From JACDER01 sp036394915 (GTDB lineage Bacteria > Actinomycetota > Thermoleophilia > Gaiellales > Gaiellaceae), in the NCBI GenBank assembly GCA_036394915.1, contig DASWEE010000120.1, forward strand, positions 1 to 64,000: a stretch of 64,000 nt of DNA. Reading direction: 5' to 3'. The notes below the pieces were generated by a model. It was not told the origin of the DNA, made no database searches, and worked only from the letters and a program-made list of their open reading frames with translations. Of the stretch, positions 32,530-41,148 are shown one piece after another. The first letter of the stretch is position 1. Every line of letters starts with the position of its first letter. Position numbers and translations under genes: made by a program.

Positions 32530-33903
32530 GTGAAAGCGATCTCTCTCCTTGCTGCTGCCGCGCTCGCGGGCATGCTCGCCCTTTCCGGGTCGGCCGCCGG
32601 CCGGGCTTCGGCCCTTGCTGCGCCGAAGGTCGAGCTGAAGGTGTCGCCGCCTGCCTTCAGCCCGAATGCGGACTCCGTCAAGGACACGCTCCGGGCCACG
32701 ATCCGGGTCGATCAGGCGGTCACCCTGACGATCGAAATCGTCAGCGAGCAAGGCGTGGTCGCCTTCACCGATGCGCCGGGCGTCCTGGTTCAGCCCGGCC
32801 CGGTCCGGTTCAGCTGGAACGGGCGGAAAGGAGGGACGGGCCACATCGCAAAGGACGGGCACTTCACGCTGCGTGCGACGGTCGTCGACGCCGCAGGTGG
32901 CAGGTCGGTGGCGGAGACGCGCATCCTCCTCGACACGAAGCCGCCGGTGATGATCTGGGGCGAGCTCTCGCCAACGGTGCTCCAGCAGGGACCGCTCACC
33001 CTGCGGTTCCGGCTCGCCGACCTCGCCACCCGCGTCCAGTTGAAGCTTGGGCTGCTCGGTCAGAGCGGCAACTCCGTGCGCACCGGAGCCGGCAGCTCCG
33101 CGGTGCCCGGGCCGGTGGAGCTCCGCTGGCCCCGCACGCACGGCGCTCGGCTAGCGCCCGGCAGCTACCGGATCTCGCTGGAGGGAACCGACGAAGCCGG
33201 AAACTCGAGCACCTCGGCGGCGCGCTCGTTCCTGGTCGACCGATCGGTCCGCGCGCGGGTCTATGGGCGCTTCCGTGGGGTCGGCCGGCGGATTGCGTTG
33301 ACGTTCGACGACTGCAACTTCGGCGGTGCCTGGACGAGCATCCTGAACACGCTCGCGCGCTACAAGATCAAGGGCACGTTCTTCTGCCCCGGGCGGCAGG
33401 TGCTTGCGAATCCGGAGATCGCACGCCGCACCGTTCACGACGGCCACGCGATCGGGAGCCACGGCTGGGACCACGCCAACTTCGGCGCGCTCTCCTTCGG
33501 GTCGGCCGAGCGCCGTCTCGACCTGGACCGCGATGTCTGGTGGAAGTTGGCGCGGGTCGCGCCGACGCCGTACTTCCGGCCGCCGTACGGCGCCTACACC
33601 GCGACGACGATGGCTGCGGCGGGACGGGCGGGCTACAGCGCGGTCGTGCTGTGGGACGTCGACCCGCGTGATTGGTCGCGGCCCGGTTCGGCCGCGATCG
33701 AGAACCGGATCCTCACGCACGTGCGGCCGGGGAGCATCGTGCTAATGCACGTGATCAACCAGACCGCGGCGCAGCTACCTTCGCTCATCCACCGCCTACT
33801 CGGACGGCGTTTCGTGCCCGTCACGCTCCCGGAGCTCGACCGGATCGGCAGGGCCACGCCGGGCCACTGGCCGCCGAACAGCTCCGCCACTTCAGGCGCT
33901 TAG
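32530..33903 (+). CDS. Secreted polysaccharide deacetylase with FlgD-like N-terminal repeats
   Basis: 457 aa from GTG 32530. Signal peptide (ISLLAAAALAGMLALSGSA), then two Ig/FlgD-like modules (about 35-235; SPPAFSPNADSVKDTLRATI and the corresponding WPRTHGARLAPGSYRISLEG segment). A NodB homology domain follows, with LTFDDC (Asp260-261), SHGWDHANFG (zinc His311 and 315), RPPYGAYT and DVDPRDW. NodB enzymes remove N- or O-acetyl groups from wall or capsular glycans. The C-terminus overlaps the 3D-domain gene by 4 bp in convergent orientation. Confidence 0.9.
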   Translation: MKAISLLAAAALAGMLALSGSAAGRASALAAPKVELKVSPPAFSPNADSVKDTLRATIRVDQAVTLTIEIVSEQGVVAFTDAPGVLVQPGPVRFSWNGRKGGTGHIAKDGHFTLRATVVDAAGGRSVAETRILLDTKPPVMIWGELSPTVLQQGPLTLRFRLADLATRVQLKLGLLGQSGNSVRTGAGSSAVPGPVELRWPRTHGARLAPGSYRISLEGTDEAGNSSTSAARSFLVDRSVRARVYGRFRGVGRRIALTFDDCNFGGAWTSILNTLARYKIKGTFFCPGRQVLANPEIARRTVHDGHAIGSHGWDHANFGALSFGSAERRLDLDRDVWWKLARVAPTPYFRPPYGAYTATTMAAAGRAGYSAVVLWDVDPRDWSRPGSAAIENRILTHVRPGSIVLMHVINQTAAQLPSLIHRLLGRRFVPVTLPELDRIGRATPGHWPPNSSATSGA

Positions 33904-34670
33904 CTTGGGTTAGCGCAGGTTGGCCCCGTCTCGGCCGGCGGGTTGGCCGTCGGCGGGATGACGTAAATGCGCTCGCCGGAGAAGCTCTCGTCGCCGCCCC
34001 TCTGCTTCGGCGCCGAGCGGTAGACGTCTATGTGGCGGCCCGAGATCGCGCCGCCGGTGTCCTCGGCCTTGAACCAGGCGTGGCCCAGCTTCTCGCAGTA
34101 GGCGGGGACGAAGACCTTGCTTCCGAGCGGGATCACCGCGGGATCGACCGCGATGCTGCGCCAGGGCTTGAGCGGTTGCGACTGGCCGTCGGCAAACAGC
34201 ACTCCCTGAGCCTTGATGTAGCGGGCGCTCTTCGCCTTGTACCACCCGCCCGCCTCGAGCGGGAACGTGACGGCACCGTCGGCATTGCGCCAGCCGCCGA
34301 AACGCCAAAACGGCCATCCTCTCGTCCAGCCGCTCGGGCCCGGAGCCGTCGTCTTTCCTTCCGCCGTTACCCAGCCCGGCTTACCGATCGCGGAGAGGTG
34401 GTAGCGCAGGCCGTCCAGCCCGACCCCGTCCCCCTCCATCGCGATCCCGCCCGATGAGTAGAGCCAGTCGACGCGGTGATTCCCGGTCAGGCCAGGCGCC
34501 GCGACCTTGCGGCCGACGAACCACCGCTCCGGCGCCGAGTAGTACTCCGTGATCTGCACTGCCGCCAGCCAGCGCGGCTTCGCGATCGGGAAGGGGCTCT
34601 TACCCGCGCCCGAAGACGCGGACAGGACGAGCGCTACCAGCGCTCCGGCTGCCAGGACGACCCCACGCAC
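33900..34670 (-). CDS. Secreted 3D-domain (double-psi beta-barrel) protein
   Basis: 256 aa, GTG start 34670, signal peptide (VVLAAGALVALVLSASSGAG). The C-terminal half holds the 3D domain: SIAVDPAVIPLGSKVFVP and AEDTGGAISGRHIDVY, with the three conserved Asp residues. In MltA-type lytic transglycosylases and Rpf-like actinobacterial proteins this domain acts on peptidoglycan glycan strands. The N-terminal 130 residues are unfamiliar. A wall-remodelling role fits its neighbour, the deacetylase. Confidence 0.85.
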   Translation of the reverse strand: MRGVVLAAGALVALVLSASSGAGKSPFPIAKPRWLAAVQITEYYSAPERWFVGRKVAAPGLTGNHRVDWLYSSGGIAMEGDGVGLDGLRYHLSAIGKPGWVTAEGKTTAPGPSGWTRGWPFWRFGGWRNADGAVTFPLEAGGWYKAKSARYIKAQGVLFADGQSQPLKPWRSIAVDPAVIPLGSKVFVPAYCEKLGHAWFKAEDTGGAISGRHIDVYRSAPKQRGGDESFSGERIYVIPPTANPPAETGPTCANPS

Positions 34671-34709
34671 CGCCCAGCAGTATTACCGCAATCCGAGCTT
34701 AATCCTGCT

Positions 34710-35573
34710 CTAGGGAGCCGCGACGGCCGCGATCTCGAGCGGCTGGGCGGGGGCGAGCGCGTCCGCCACCTGCTCGAACACGTCCTCTCCGTCGAGCGAG
34801 TACTCGGCGGTGAAGTCGACGGCCCCGTTCAGCTCGAGCACGGTCCATCCCCCGGTGCCGTCGGGCAGCAGGTCGACGCCGACGAGGTCGCCGCCGATCG
34901 CCGCGGCCGCCTCGACGGCCAACGCGCGGGCACCGGCCGGTGGGTCGGTGCGCCGCCGCCAGCCGCCGAGGGCGACGTTCGTCCGCCACTCCCCGTCGGC
35001 TGCGACGCGCTCGATTGCTCCGGTGACCTGTCCAGCGGCGACGATCACGCGCAGGTCGTAGCCGCAGGGAGGGACGAGCTCCTGGACGATCACGCCCTGG
35101 TGCTCGAACCAGCTGCGGCCCCGGAGCGACGCGAGGCACGCGGTCAGCTCGATCGCGTCCTCGCACCGGAACACGTCACGCCCCCAGCTGCCGAAGCGAG
35201 GCTTGACGACCAGGGGAGGTGTGAGCTTGGGAAGCGCTGAGCCACCGTCGAGGTGGGCGGTCCGCGGGTGAGGAAGGCCCGTTGCGGCCAGCCGAAGTGC
35301 GGTCGCCAGCTTGTCGTGGGCGGCGAGCAGCGTGCCGGCCTCGTTCAGGACCTGCACGCCGCGGTTCTTCGCCCGGCGAAGCTCCCACATTCCGGTCTCG
35401 ACTCCCTCCAGGGTGGGGAGGACGTCGAGCCTCCCCAGCGCGACGTCGCCGGGGCGGGCGCCCGCGAGATCGGCGCCAGGCGTGAGCCTGGCATCGATCC
35501 CGACATTGCGGAACGCCTCGAGCAGCGCAGCGTTGGTGGGATTCAGGGTGCCGCTGACCAGATGGAAGGCCAT
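34710..35573 (-). CDS. RimK/LysX-like ATP-grasp protein
   Basis: 287 aa from ATG 35573 (a TTG 35591 would add six residues). ATP-grasp features: PPLVVKPRFGSWGRDVFRCE (ATP-binding Lys and glycine loop), IVQELVPPCGYDLRVIVAAG, ERVAADGEWRTNVALGG and a metal-binding end GVDLLPDGTGGWTVLELNG. The closest family by motif is RimK/LysX, which ligates amino acids to protein or carrier C-termini. No carrier protein (LysW-like) is present nearby, so the substrate is unknown. Confidence 0.85.
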   Translation of the reverse strand: MAFHLVSGTLNPTNAALLEAFRNVGIDARLTPGADLAGARPGDVALGRLDVLPTLEGVETGMWELRRAKNRGVQVLNEAGTLLAAHDKLATALRLAATGLPHPRTAHLDGGSALPKLTPPLVVKPRFGSWGRDVFRCEDAIELTACLASLRGRSWFEHQGVIVQELVPPCGYDLRVIVAAGQVTGAIERVAADGEWRTNVALGGWRRRTDPPAGARALAVEAAAAIGGDLVGVDLLPDGTGGWTVLELNGAVDFTAEYSLDGEDVFEQVADALAPAQPLEIAAVAAP

Positions 35574-35685
35574 CGCGGAAAGCATCGCCAACGCTGCTCA
35601 GCGACGAGTCAGGGTTACCTCAAGATCTGCTGAGCAAAAAACCGTCCGCTTTCCAGCGGTGTTGCGCTGTCGCGATACTTTCCTC

Positions 35686-37452
35686 GTGCGTTCTCCGAAC
35701 CTCCGCTCTCACTGGCTTCGTCTCCGCGCTCGCTCGATCGGGATCGGCATGCGCTTCTGGCTCCCGCTCGCGTTCGCGGCGATCGCGGCGGTGACCGCGC
35801 TGATCGTGTCGTGGGTCTTCTCGGCCCGGTCGGAGCACGCGCTGCGCGGCAGCGCCGAGGACTTCGCGGTCGCGAGCACGCTCGGCGCGAGGGACTCGGT
35901 CGCGACCGCGATCCAGCACGGGAATCTGGCCGCGACGCTCCAGGCGATCTCGGAGCGCCGTCGGCTCGCGATCTTCGTCTTCGACGAGAACGGCAAGCTG
36001 ATCTCGCCGAACCACTCGCGTCAGATCCAGCTGCGCTACATCGCGCCAAGGGACCCCGCCGTCGGGGCGGCGCTCAGCCACGGGCAGTACATCTCGACGA
36101 TCGACAACGGCAATGGCACGCTCGTGGCGCTGCCGATCCCGCGCGTGGGCGGCGCCGTGCTCACCTACTCGCCGCGGCCCGAGCTCGAAGGGCAGCTCGG
36201 AATCGTCCACCGCCAGATCGTGCAGGCTGCGCTGTTCGCGTCACTCGCCGGCGCGCTCGCCGGGCTGCTCGTGGCGATGCTGATTGCCTCCCGGTTGCGC
36301 CGGATCGTGACCGCCGCCGACGCGATCGAAAGCGGAAGCTTCGAGACGCGCCTGCATCCCTGGCTGAAGGACGAGCTCGGAGTGCTCGCGGAGACGATCG
36401 ACCGGATGCGGATGCGGCTGCGCGAGACCTTCGGCCGGCTCGAGTCCGAGCGCGATCGTCTCCGGCGGCTGCTCGAACGGCTCCACGACGGCGTTATCGC
36501 CGTCGATCAGGACCTGCGCGTGGAGTTCAGCAACACGGCCGCGAAGCGGCTGATGCGCGCGCCGTTGTCCGACGGCGACGAGCTGCCGGAGCCGTGGCGC
36601 GAGGCGTCGCTGCGCGAGCTCGCCGCCGGCCTGTTCGAATCCGGCAGCGGGGTGCTGCAGGAGACGATCTCGACGAAAGCCGGGCGCGCCTACACGATCG
36701 TCGGGATCCCGCCGCGCGGGCGTGCGAAGACGGCCGTGCTCGTGCTCACCGACGTCTCCGCGCGCGAGCGTCGCGAGCGTGCCGAGCGCGAGTTCGTCAC
36801 CAACGCCGCTCACGAGCTGAGGAGCCCGCTTGCCACGATCACCGGCGCGATCCAGGTCCTGCAGGCCGGGGCCAAGGACGAGCCGGAGGAACGCGACCGC
36901 TTCCTCGCCCATATCGAGCGCGAGGCGGCGCGGCTCGGGCGGCTCACGCACTCGCTGCTCGTTCTCGCCCGTGCTCAGACACGGGAGGAAGCCCCGAATC
37001 TCGCTCCGGTCGAGTTGAAGCCGCTGCTCGAGACGATCGCCGCCGACGTCAGGCCGCCCGCGGAGGTCGAGATCGAGGTCAGCTGCCCGCCCGGGCTGGA
37101 GGTGCTCGCCGAGCGGGATCTCGTCGAGCAGGCGCTCGCGAACCTCGCCGCCAACGCGCTCCAGAACACGGAGCGCGGCCGGATCGAGATTGCGGCGAGG
37201 CCGCTCGCGAGCGGCTCGGTCGTGCTCGAGGTCACCGACACCGGGCGCGGCATCGCTCCGGAGCGGCAGGAGCGGATCTTCGACCGCTTCTACCGGGAGG
37301 ACGGACGCGACCCGCGGCGGTTCGGGCTCGGGCTGGCGATCGTCCGTCAGGCGGTCTCGGCGCTCGGCGGACGGCTCGAGGTCGAGTCGGCGGTGGGGAC
37401 GGGGACGACGGTGCGGATCACGCTCGCCGGGGCGCACACGGAGGCCGCGTAA
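35686..37452 (+). CDS. Sensor histidine kinase with PAS domain
   Basis: 588 aa from GTG 35686. Two transmembrane helices (about 17-40 and 186-208) flank an extracytoplasmic Cache-like sensor. HAMP, a PAS domain (LLERLHDGVIAVDQDLRVEF), HisKA (NAAHELRSPLATI) and HATPase (LANLAANALQNT, DTGRGIAP, RFGLGLAIV) follow. It resembles PhoR/WalK-type kinases. The stop shares one base with the ATG of the response regulator. A possible leaderless promoter (-10 GATACT at 35674-35679, 6 bp before the GTG) lies upstream, but no -35 box is seen. Confidence 0.92.
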   Translation: MRSPNLRSHWLRLRARSIGIGMRFWLPLAFAAIAAVTALIVSWVFSARSEHALRGSAEDFAVASTLGARDSVATAIQHGNLAATLQAISERRRLAIFVFDENGKLISPNHSRQIQLRYIAPRDPAVGAALSHGQYISTIDNGNGTLVALPIPRVGGAVLTYSPRPELEGQLGIVHRQIVQAALFASLAGALAGLLVAMLIASRLRRIVTAADAIESGSFETRLHPWLKDELGVLAETIDRMRMRLRETFGRLESERDRLRRLLERLHDGVIAVDQDLRVEFSNTAAKRLMRAPLSDGDELPEPWREASLRELAAGLFESGSGVLQETISTKAGRAYTIVGIPPRGRAKTAVLVLTDVSARERRERAEREFVTNAAHELRSPLATITGAIQVLQAGAKDEPEERDRFLAHIEREAARLGRLTHSLLVLARAQTREEAPNLAPVELKPLLETIAADVRPPAEVEIEVSCPPGLEVLAERDLVEQALANLAANALQNTERGRIEIAARPLASGSVVLEVTDTGRGIAPERQERIFDRFYREDGRDPRRFGLGLAIVRQAVSALGGRLEVESAVGTGTTVRITLAGAHTEAA

Positions 37453-38138
37453 TGGCCCGGATCTTGATCGTGGACGACGATCCGGGGATCCTGGACGTCG
37501 TCAGCTACGCTCTCCGTAACGAAGGATTTGAGGCCGAGGGCGTCTCCGACGGCGAGGCCGCGCTCGAGGCGGCCAGGCACGACTCCTACGATCTGCTGAT
37601 CCTCGACCTGATGATGCCGGGAATGTCCGGCCTGGAGGTCTGCCGGCGACTCCGCAGCGAGAGCAAGATCCCGATCGTGATGCTGACCGCGAAGGACGCC
37701 GAGCTCGACCGCGTCCTCGGCCTCGAGATCGGCGCCGACGACTACGTCACGAAGCCGTTCTCGGTCCCCGAGCTCGTCAGCCGCGTGCGCGCGATCCTGC
37801 GCCGCCGCGAGCTCGACCGGGAGGACGCCGACGGGGTCATCCGCCAGGTGGGCGGGCTCAGAATCGATCTCGGCAGGCACCAGGTGGTCGTCGACGGGGA
37901 GCCCGCACAGCTGACGCCGTCCGAGTTCAAGCTCTGCGCCCTTCTCTCCCAGCAGCCCGAACGCGTCTTCACGCGCCGCCAGATCATGGAATACCTGTGG
38001 GAGAGCCCCTACGTCGGCGACCAGCACGCGTGCGAGGTGCACGTCTCGAACCTCCGGCGCAAGGTCGAGAAGGATCCTTCTAAGCCGCAACGGATCGTCA
38101 CGGTCCGCGGGGTCGGCTACAAGATGGTCGCTGCGTGA
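37452..38138 (+). CDS. OmpR/PhoB-family response regulator
   Basis: 228 aa from ATG 37452 (1-base overlap with the kinase). Receiver with acidic pocket VDDDPG and Asp52 in ILDLMMPG, VTKPFSVPEL, then a winged-helix DNA-binding domain (LTPSEFKLCALLSQQPERVF ... TVRGVGYKMV). Forms a two-component pair with the preceding kinase. The input signal is not identifiable. Its stop overlaps the start of the methyltransferase gene (GTGA), so that enzyme is probably co-expressed. Confidence 0.93.
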   Translation: MARILIVDDDPGILDVVSYALRNEGFEAEGVSDGEAALEAARHDSYDLLILDLMMPGMSGLEVCRRLRSESKIPIVMLTAKDAELDRVLGLEIGADDYVTKPFSVPELVSRVRAILRRRELDREDADGVIRQVGGLRIDLGRHQVVVDGEPAQLTPSEFKLCALLSQQPERVFTRRQIMEYLWESPYVGDQHACEVHVSNLRRKVEKDPSKPQRIVTVRGVGYKMVAA

Positions 38139-39010
38139 GCCACGATCGCTGGGCCGAGTGGCTGGCCGAGCGGCGCTTCGGCGGCGATCCGGCCTGGCGG
38201 ACGAGGACGCTCGAGAAGCTCGTCCCCGTCCGGGACCGCGTGCTTGACAACGCGAACCTCGCCGAGGGGGACGTCGTCCTGGACATCGGGGCCGGCGACG
38301 GGCTGATCGGCTTCGGCGCGCTCGAGCGTGTGGGGGAGAGGGGGCAGGTGGTCTTCAGCGACATCTCGGAGGACCTGCTGGCCACGTGCCGCGAGCTCGC
38401 CGCGGCGCTCGACGTCGCCGACCACTGCTCGTTCGTGGAGGCATCAGCCGGCGATCTGGCCGCGATCGAGAGCGAGTCGGTCGACGTGGTGACGACTCGC
38501 TCCGTCCTCATCTACCTCGCGGACAAGCTGAGCGCTTTGAAGGAATTCGGGCGGGTACTCCGGCCGGGCGGCCGGATCTCGCTGTTCGAGCCGATCAACA
38601 AGTTCGACTGTCCCGAGCGCCCCGATCGTTTCTGGGGCTATGACGTCTCGCCCGTCCAGGGGATCGCCGACAAGCTGCTCGAGGGGTACCGCAAGCTGGA
38701 CGCCGGCGCCGGGACTCTGATCGACTTCGACGAGCGCGACCTGCTCGCCTGGACCGAGGAAGCCGGGTTCGCCGAGATCCACATGGACTACAGCGCCGAG
38801 ATCTCGCCCAGCCCGATGCTCGCGGGGATGAGCTGGGATGCGTTTCTGAGCTTCTCGGGGAACCCGCTCGAGCCGACGGTCGAGGAGGCCGCGCGCGAGG
38901 CGCTCACCGAAGAGGAGCGCGAGCGCCTGTACGAGCATCTGCGACCCCTCGTCGAGAAGAGCGAAGGCCGGACCCGGCTCGCCAAGGTCTACCTCTGGGC
39001 GATCAGGTGA
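38135..39010 (+). CDS. Class I SAM-dependent methyltransferase
   Basis: 291 aa from GTG 38135. SAM-binding motif I VVLDIGAGDGLIGFG, motif II VVFSDISEDLL, post-motif IV VDVVTTRSVLIYLADK, with FGRVLRPGGRISLFEP as motif VI. The C-terminal third is acidic and helical. A small-molecule or lipid methyltransferase is likely, but no specific substrate is suggested. It is the third gene of the kinase-regulator operon, an unusual partner that may modify a target of the same signal. Overlaps the nrtR 3' end by 8 bp. Confidence 0.85.
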   Translation: MSHDRWAEWLAERRFGGDPAWRTRTLEKLVPVRDRVLDNANLAEGDVVLDIGAGDGLIGFGALERVGERGQVVFSDISEDLLATCRELAAALDVADHCSFVEASAGDLAAIESESVDVVTTRSVLIYLADKLSALKEFGRVLRPGGRISLFEPINKFDCPERPDRFWGYDVSPVQGIADKLLEGYRKLDAGAGTLIDFDERDLLAWTEEAGFAEIHMDYSAEISPSPMLAGMSWDAFLSFSGNPLEPTVEEAAREALTEEERERLYEHLRPLVEKSEGRTRLAKVYLWAIR

Positions 39011-39728
39011 CCGCGGGCGGGCGCAGCACGGCGAACGGGTCGGTGATCTCGAGCTCGCGGGAGCGGAAGCGGAAGAGCGCGGCCGGGCGTCCCCCCGACG
39101 GTCCGGGGCTACGGACCTCGCCGGTCGGCTCGAGCACGCCGCGCCGGACGAGCACCCGTTTCAGGTTCGTCGCCGAGACGCCGTGGCCGAGCGCGGCGAC
39201 GTAGATCTCGCGCAGCTCCGAGAGCGTGAACGTCTCGGGGGCGAGGGCGAACCCGGCGTTCGTGTACGAGAGCTTGCCGCGCAGGCGCTCTCGTCCCGCC
39301 AGGACGATCTCGCCGTGGTCGAAGGCCATACGCGGGAGCCGGTCGACCGGGTGCCAGGCGGTATCGGCCGGCAGGGCCGGATCGAGATCGCGCGGCACGA
39401 GGCCGAGATACGCGGTCGCCAGCTGCCACTCGCGCGCGTTTCGGCCGGGATCGCTGAGCGTCTCGAGCTGCTCGAGATGGGCGACCTCGCGGACGTCCAC
39501 CTTCGCTGCGAGATGGCGGCGGATCGACTGCTCCAGCGTCTCGCCGGGCTCGAGGTAGCCGCCCGGGAGGGACCAGGCGCCACGGTCGGGATCCTTGGCC
39601 CGCTCCCAGAGCAGGACCTGCAGCCGTCCGCCTCGTACCTGGAGGATGACGGCGAGCGCGACGTGGGTCGGGCTCGGGCGCGCGGGTGTTTTCGCCTGAG
39701 GGGCCGAAACTTTGGTAGACTCCGCCAC
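39003..39728 (-). CDS. nrtR: NrtR-type Nudix transcriptional repressor of NAD synthesis
   Basis: 241 aa from GTG 39728; the longer ATG 39797 would run into nadB and over the operator. N-terminal Nudix-like domain (VALAVILQVRGGRLQVLLWE, WSLPGGYLEPGETL) whose catalytic REUxEE segment is degraded to RRHLAAK, so hydrolase activity is probably lost. The C-terminal winged helix LSELREIYVAALGHGVS, then NLKRVLVRRGVLEPTG, is the NrtR signature. The gene is divergent from nadBCA with palindromic operator elements between, the expected layout of this regulator, which senses ADP-ribose or NAD-related ligands. Confidence 0.9.
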   Translation of the reverse strand: MAESTKVSAPQAKTPARPSPTHVALAVILQVRGGRLQVLLWERAKDPDRGAWSLPGGYLEPGETLEQSIRRHLAAKVDVREVAHLEQLETLSDPGRNAREWQLATAYLGLVPRDLDPALPADTAWHPVDRLPRMAFDHGEIVLAGRERLRGKLSYTNAGFALAPETFTLSELREIYVAALGHGVSATNLKRVLVRRGVLEPTGEVRSPGPSGGRPAALFRFRSRELEITDPFAVLRPPAVT

Positions 39729-39755
39729 AAGTTTTAGACTATCAGTCGCAAACTT
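39707..39755. promoter_or_regulatory. NrtR operator and nadB promoter
   Basis: AAACTT (39707-39712), AAGTTT (39729-39734) and AAACTT (39750-39755) alternate at about 21-22 bp. The right pair forms an imperfect palindrome, AAGTTT-N2-GACT-N3-AGTC-N2-AAACTT (39729-39755). A plus-strand promoter, TTGGTA (39712-39717), 17 bp, TAGACT (39735-39740), lies inside it, so binding would block nadB transcription. The nrtR start (39728) abuts the operator, implying autoregulation. Confidence 0.75.
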
Positions 39756-39759
39756 GGGA

Positions 39760-41148
39760 ATGTCGCCAACTTCCACCGATCTGCTCGTCGTCGGCACCGG
39801 GGTCGCCGGCCTCTATGCGGCTCTCTGCGCGGCGTCCGAGGCCGACGTGCTCGTGCTCTCGAAGGGTCCGCTGGTCTCCTCGGCGAGCTACCTCGCCCAG
39901 GGCGGGGTTGCGGCGGCAGCCGGGGAGGGGGACTCTCCGGCCCTCCATGCCGAGGACACGATCCGCGCGGGCCGCGGACTGTGCCGTCCGAGCGCGGCCA
40001 CCCTTCTGACCACCGAGGCCCCGGCGCGGATCGTCGACCTGGTCGACCTCGGGGTCGAGTTCGAGGACGAACCGGGCCGCGAGGGCGGGCACTCCGTCGC
40101 GCGCGTCTTCCACTCGGGTGGGGCGGCCACCGGCCGCGAGATCGCCCGCGCCCTCGCCGAGCGCGTTCAGGCGCACCCGCGAATCGAGGTGGCTGAGGGC
40201 GAGCGCGTCGTCGGGCTCTGGCGCGACGGCGATCGCTGCGTGGGCGTCCTCACCGACCGGCGCTCGATCCGTGACCGCGCGACGCTGCTCGCGACAGGGG
40301 GAGCGGCTGCGCTCTGGGAGCGCACCACGAATCCTCCGGGCGCGGTCGGCGAGGGGATCGCGCTCGCGTATCGCGTAGGCGCCGCGGTTGCAGACCTCGA
40401 GCTCGTCCAGTTCCATCCGACGGCGCTCTCGGGCTCGAGCCTGCTCCTGAGCGAGGCGCTCCGCGGAGCGGGGGCGCTGCTCCTCGACGACCACGGTGAG
40501 CGGTTCACCGATGAGCTGGCGCCGAGGGACGTGGTCGCACGCGCGATCGACGCCCGCGGGACGGCGCTGCTCGACCTGCGGCCGATCGAGCGCGGCCGCT
40601 TCCCGAGCCTGATGGCGAGCATCGAGGAGGCAGGCTACGACCCGGGCGACGAGCCGATTCCGGTCGCGCCCGCGGCCCACTACACGATGGGCGGAATCGT
40701 CACCGATCTGGATGGACGCACCGAGGTCGCGGGGCTGTACGCCGCGGGCGAGTGCGCCTGCACGGGCGTCCACGGCGCGAACAGGCTCGCCTCGAACTCG
40801 CTGCTCGAATGCCTCGTCTTCGGCCGGCGGGCTGCCCTCGCGGCGCTCGGTGAGCCGGAGCCCCCGGCCGCCCCACCGCCGGAGCGTCCGGAGCCCGGTG
40901 TGCCCGTCACGCCCGCGCTGCGGCGGGCGTTCTGGAGCGACGCAGGGCTCGTGCGCGACGGGGCAGGACTCGAGCGGCTCCGCCGTTCGGAGCATCTGCT
41001 CGCCCGCCTGATCGCGGAGAGCGCGCTTGTGCGCGAGGAGAGCCGCGGCGCCCACTTCCGCGCCGACTTCCCCGAGGAGGACGCGAGCTTCGCCGCGCAC
41101 GTCGTCCTGCGACCGGGCGAGGAGCCCGTGCTGGAGCGATGGAGCTGA
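39760..41148 (+). CDS. nadB: L-aspartate oxidase
   Basis: Oxidises aspartate to iminoaspartate, the first step of de novo NAD synthesis. 462 aa from ATG 39760 (start of the FAD-binding LLVVGTGVAGLYAALCA). Family segments: SASYLAQGGVAAA, RVFHSGGAATGREI, VAPAAHYTMGGIVTDL, GANRLASNSLLECLVFG. First gene of the nadBCA operon, under the NrtR operator. The 3' end overlaps nadC by 10 bp. Confidence 0.96.
   Translation: MSPTSTDLLVVGTGVAGLYAALCAASEADVLVLSKGPLVSSASYLAQGGVAAAAGEGDSPALHAEDTIRAGRGLCRPSAATLLTTEAPARIVDLVDLGVEFEDEPGREGGHSVARVFHSGGAATGREIARALAERVQAHPRIEVAEGERVVGLWRDGDRCVGVLTDRRSIRDRATLLATGGAAALWERTTNPPGAVGEGIALAYRVGAAVADLELVQFHPTALSGSSLLLSEALRGAGALLLDDHGERFTDELAPRDVVARAIDARGTALLDLRPIERGRFPSLMASIEEAGYDPGDEPIPVAPAAHYTMGGIVTDLDGRTEVAGLYAAGECACTGVHGANRLASNSLLECLVFGRRAALAALGEPEPPAAPPPERPEPGVPVTPALRRAFWSDAGLVRDGAGLERLRRSEHLLARLIAESALVREESRGAHFRADFPEEDASFAAHVVLRPGEEPVLERWS

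Noticed and set aside
35811..38138. 775-aa plus-strand ORF across the kinase and regulator
   Set aside because: Only its last 228 codons are real (the response regulator from ATG 37452); the earlier part is an Arg-rich shadow of the kinase in another frame.
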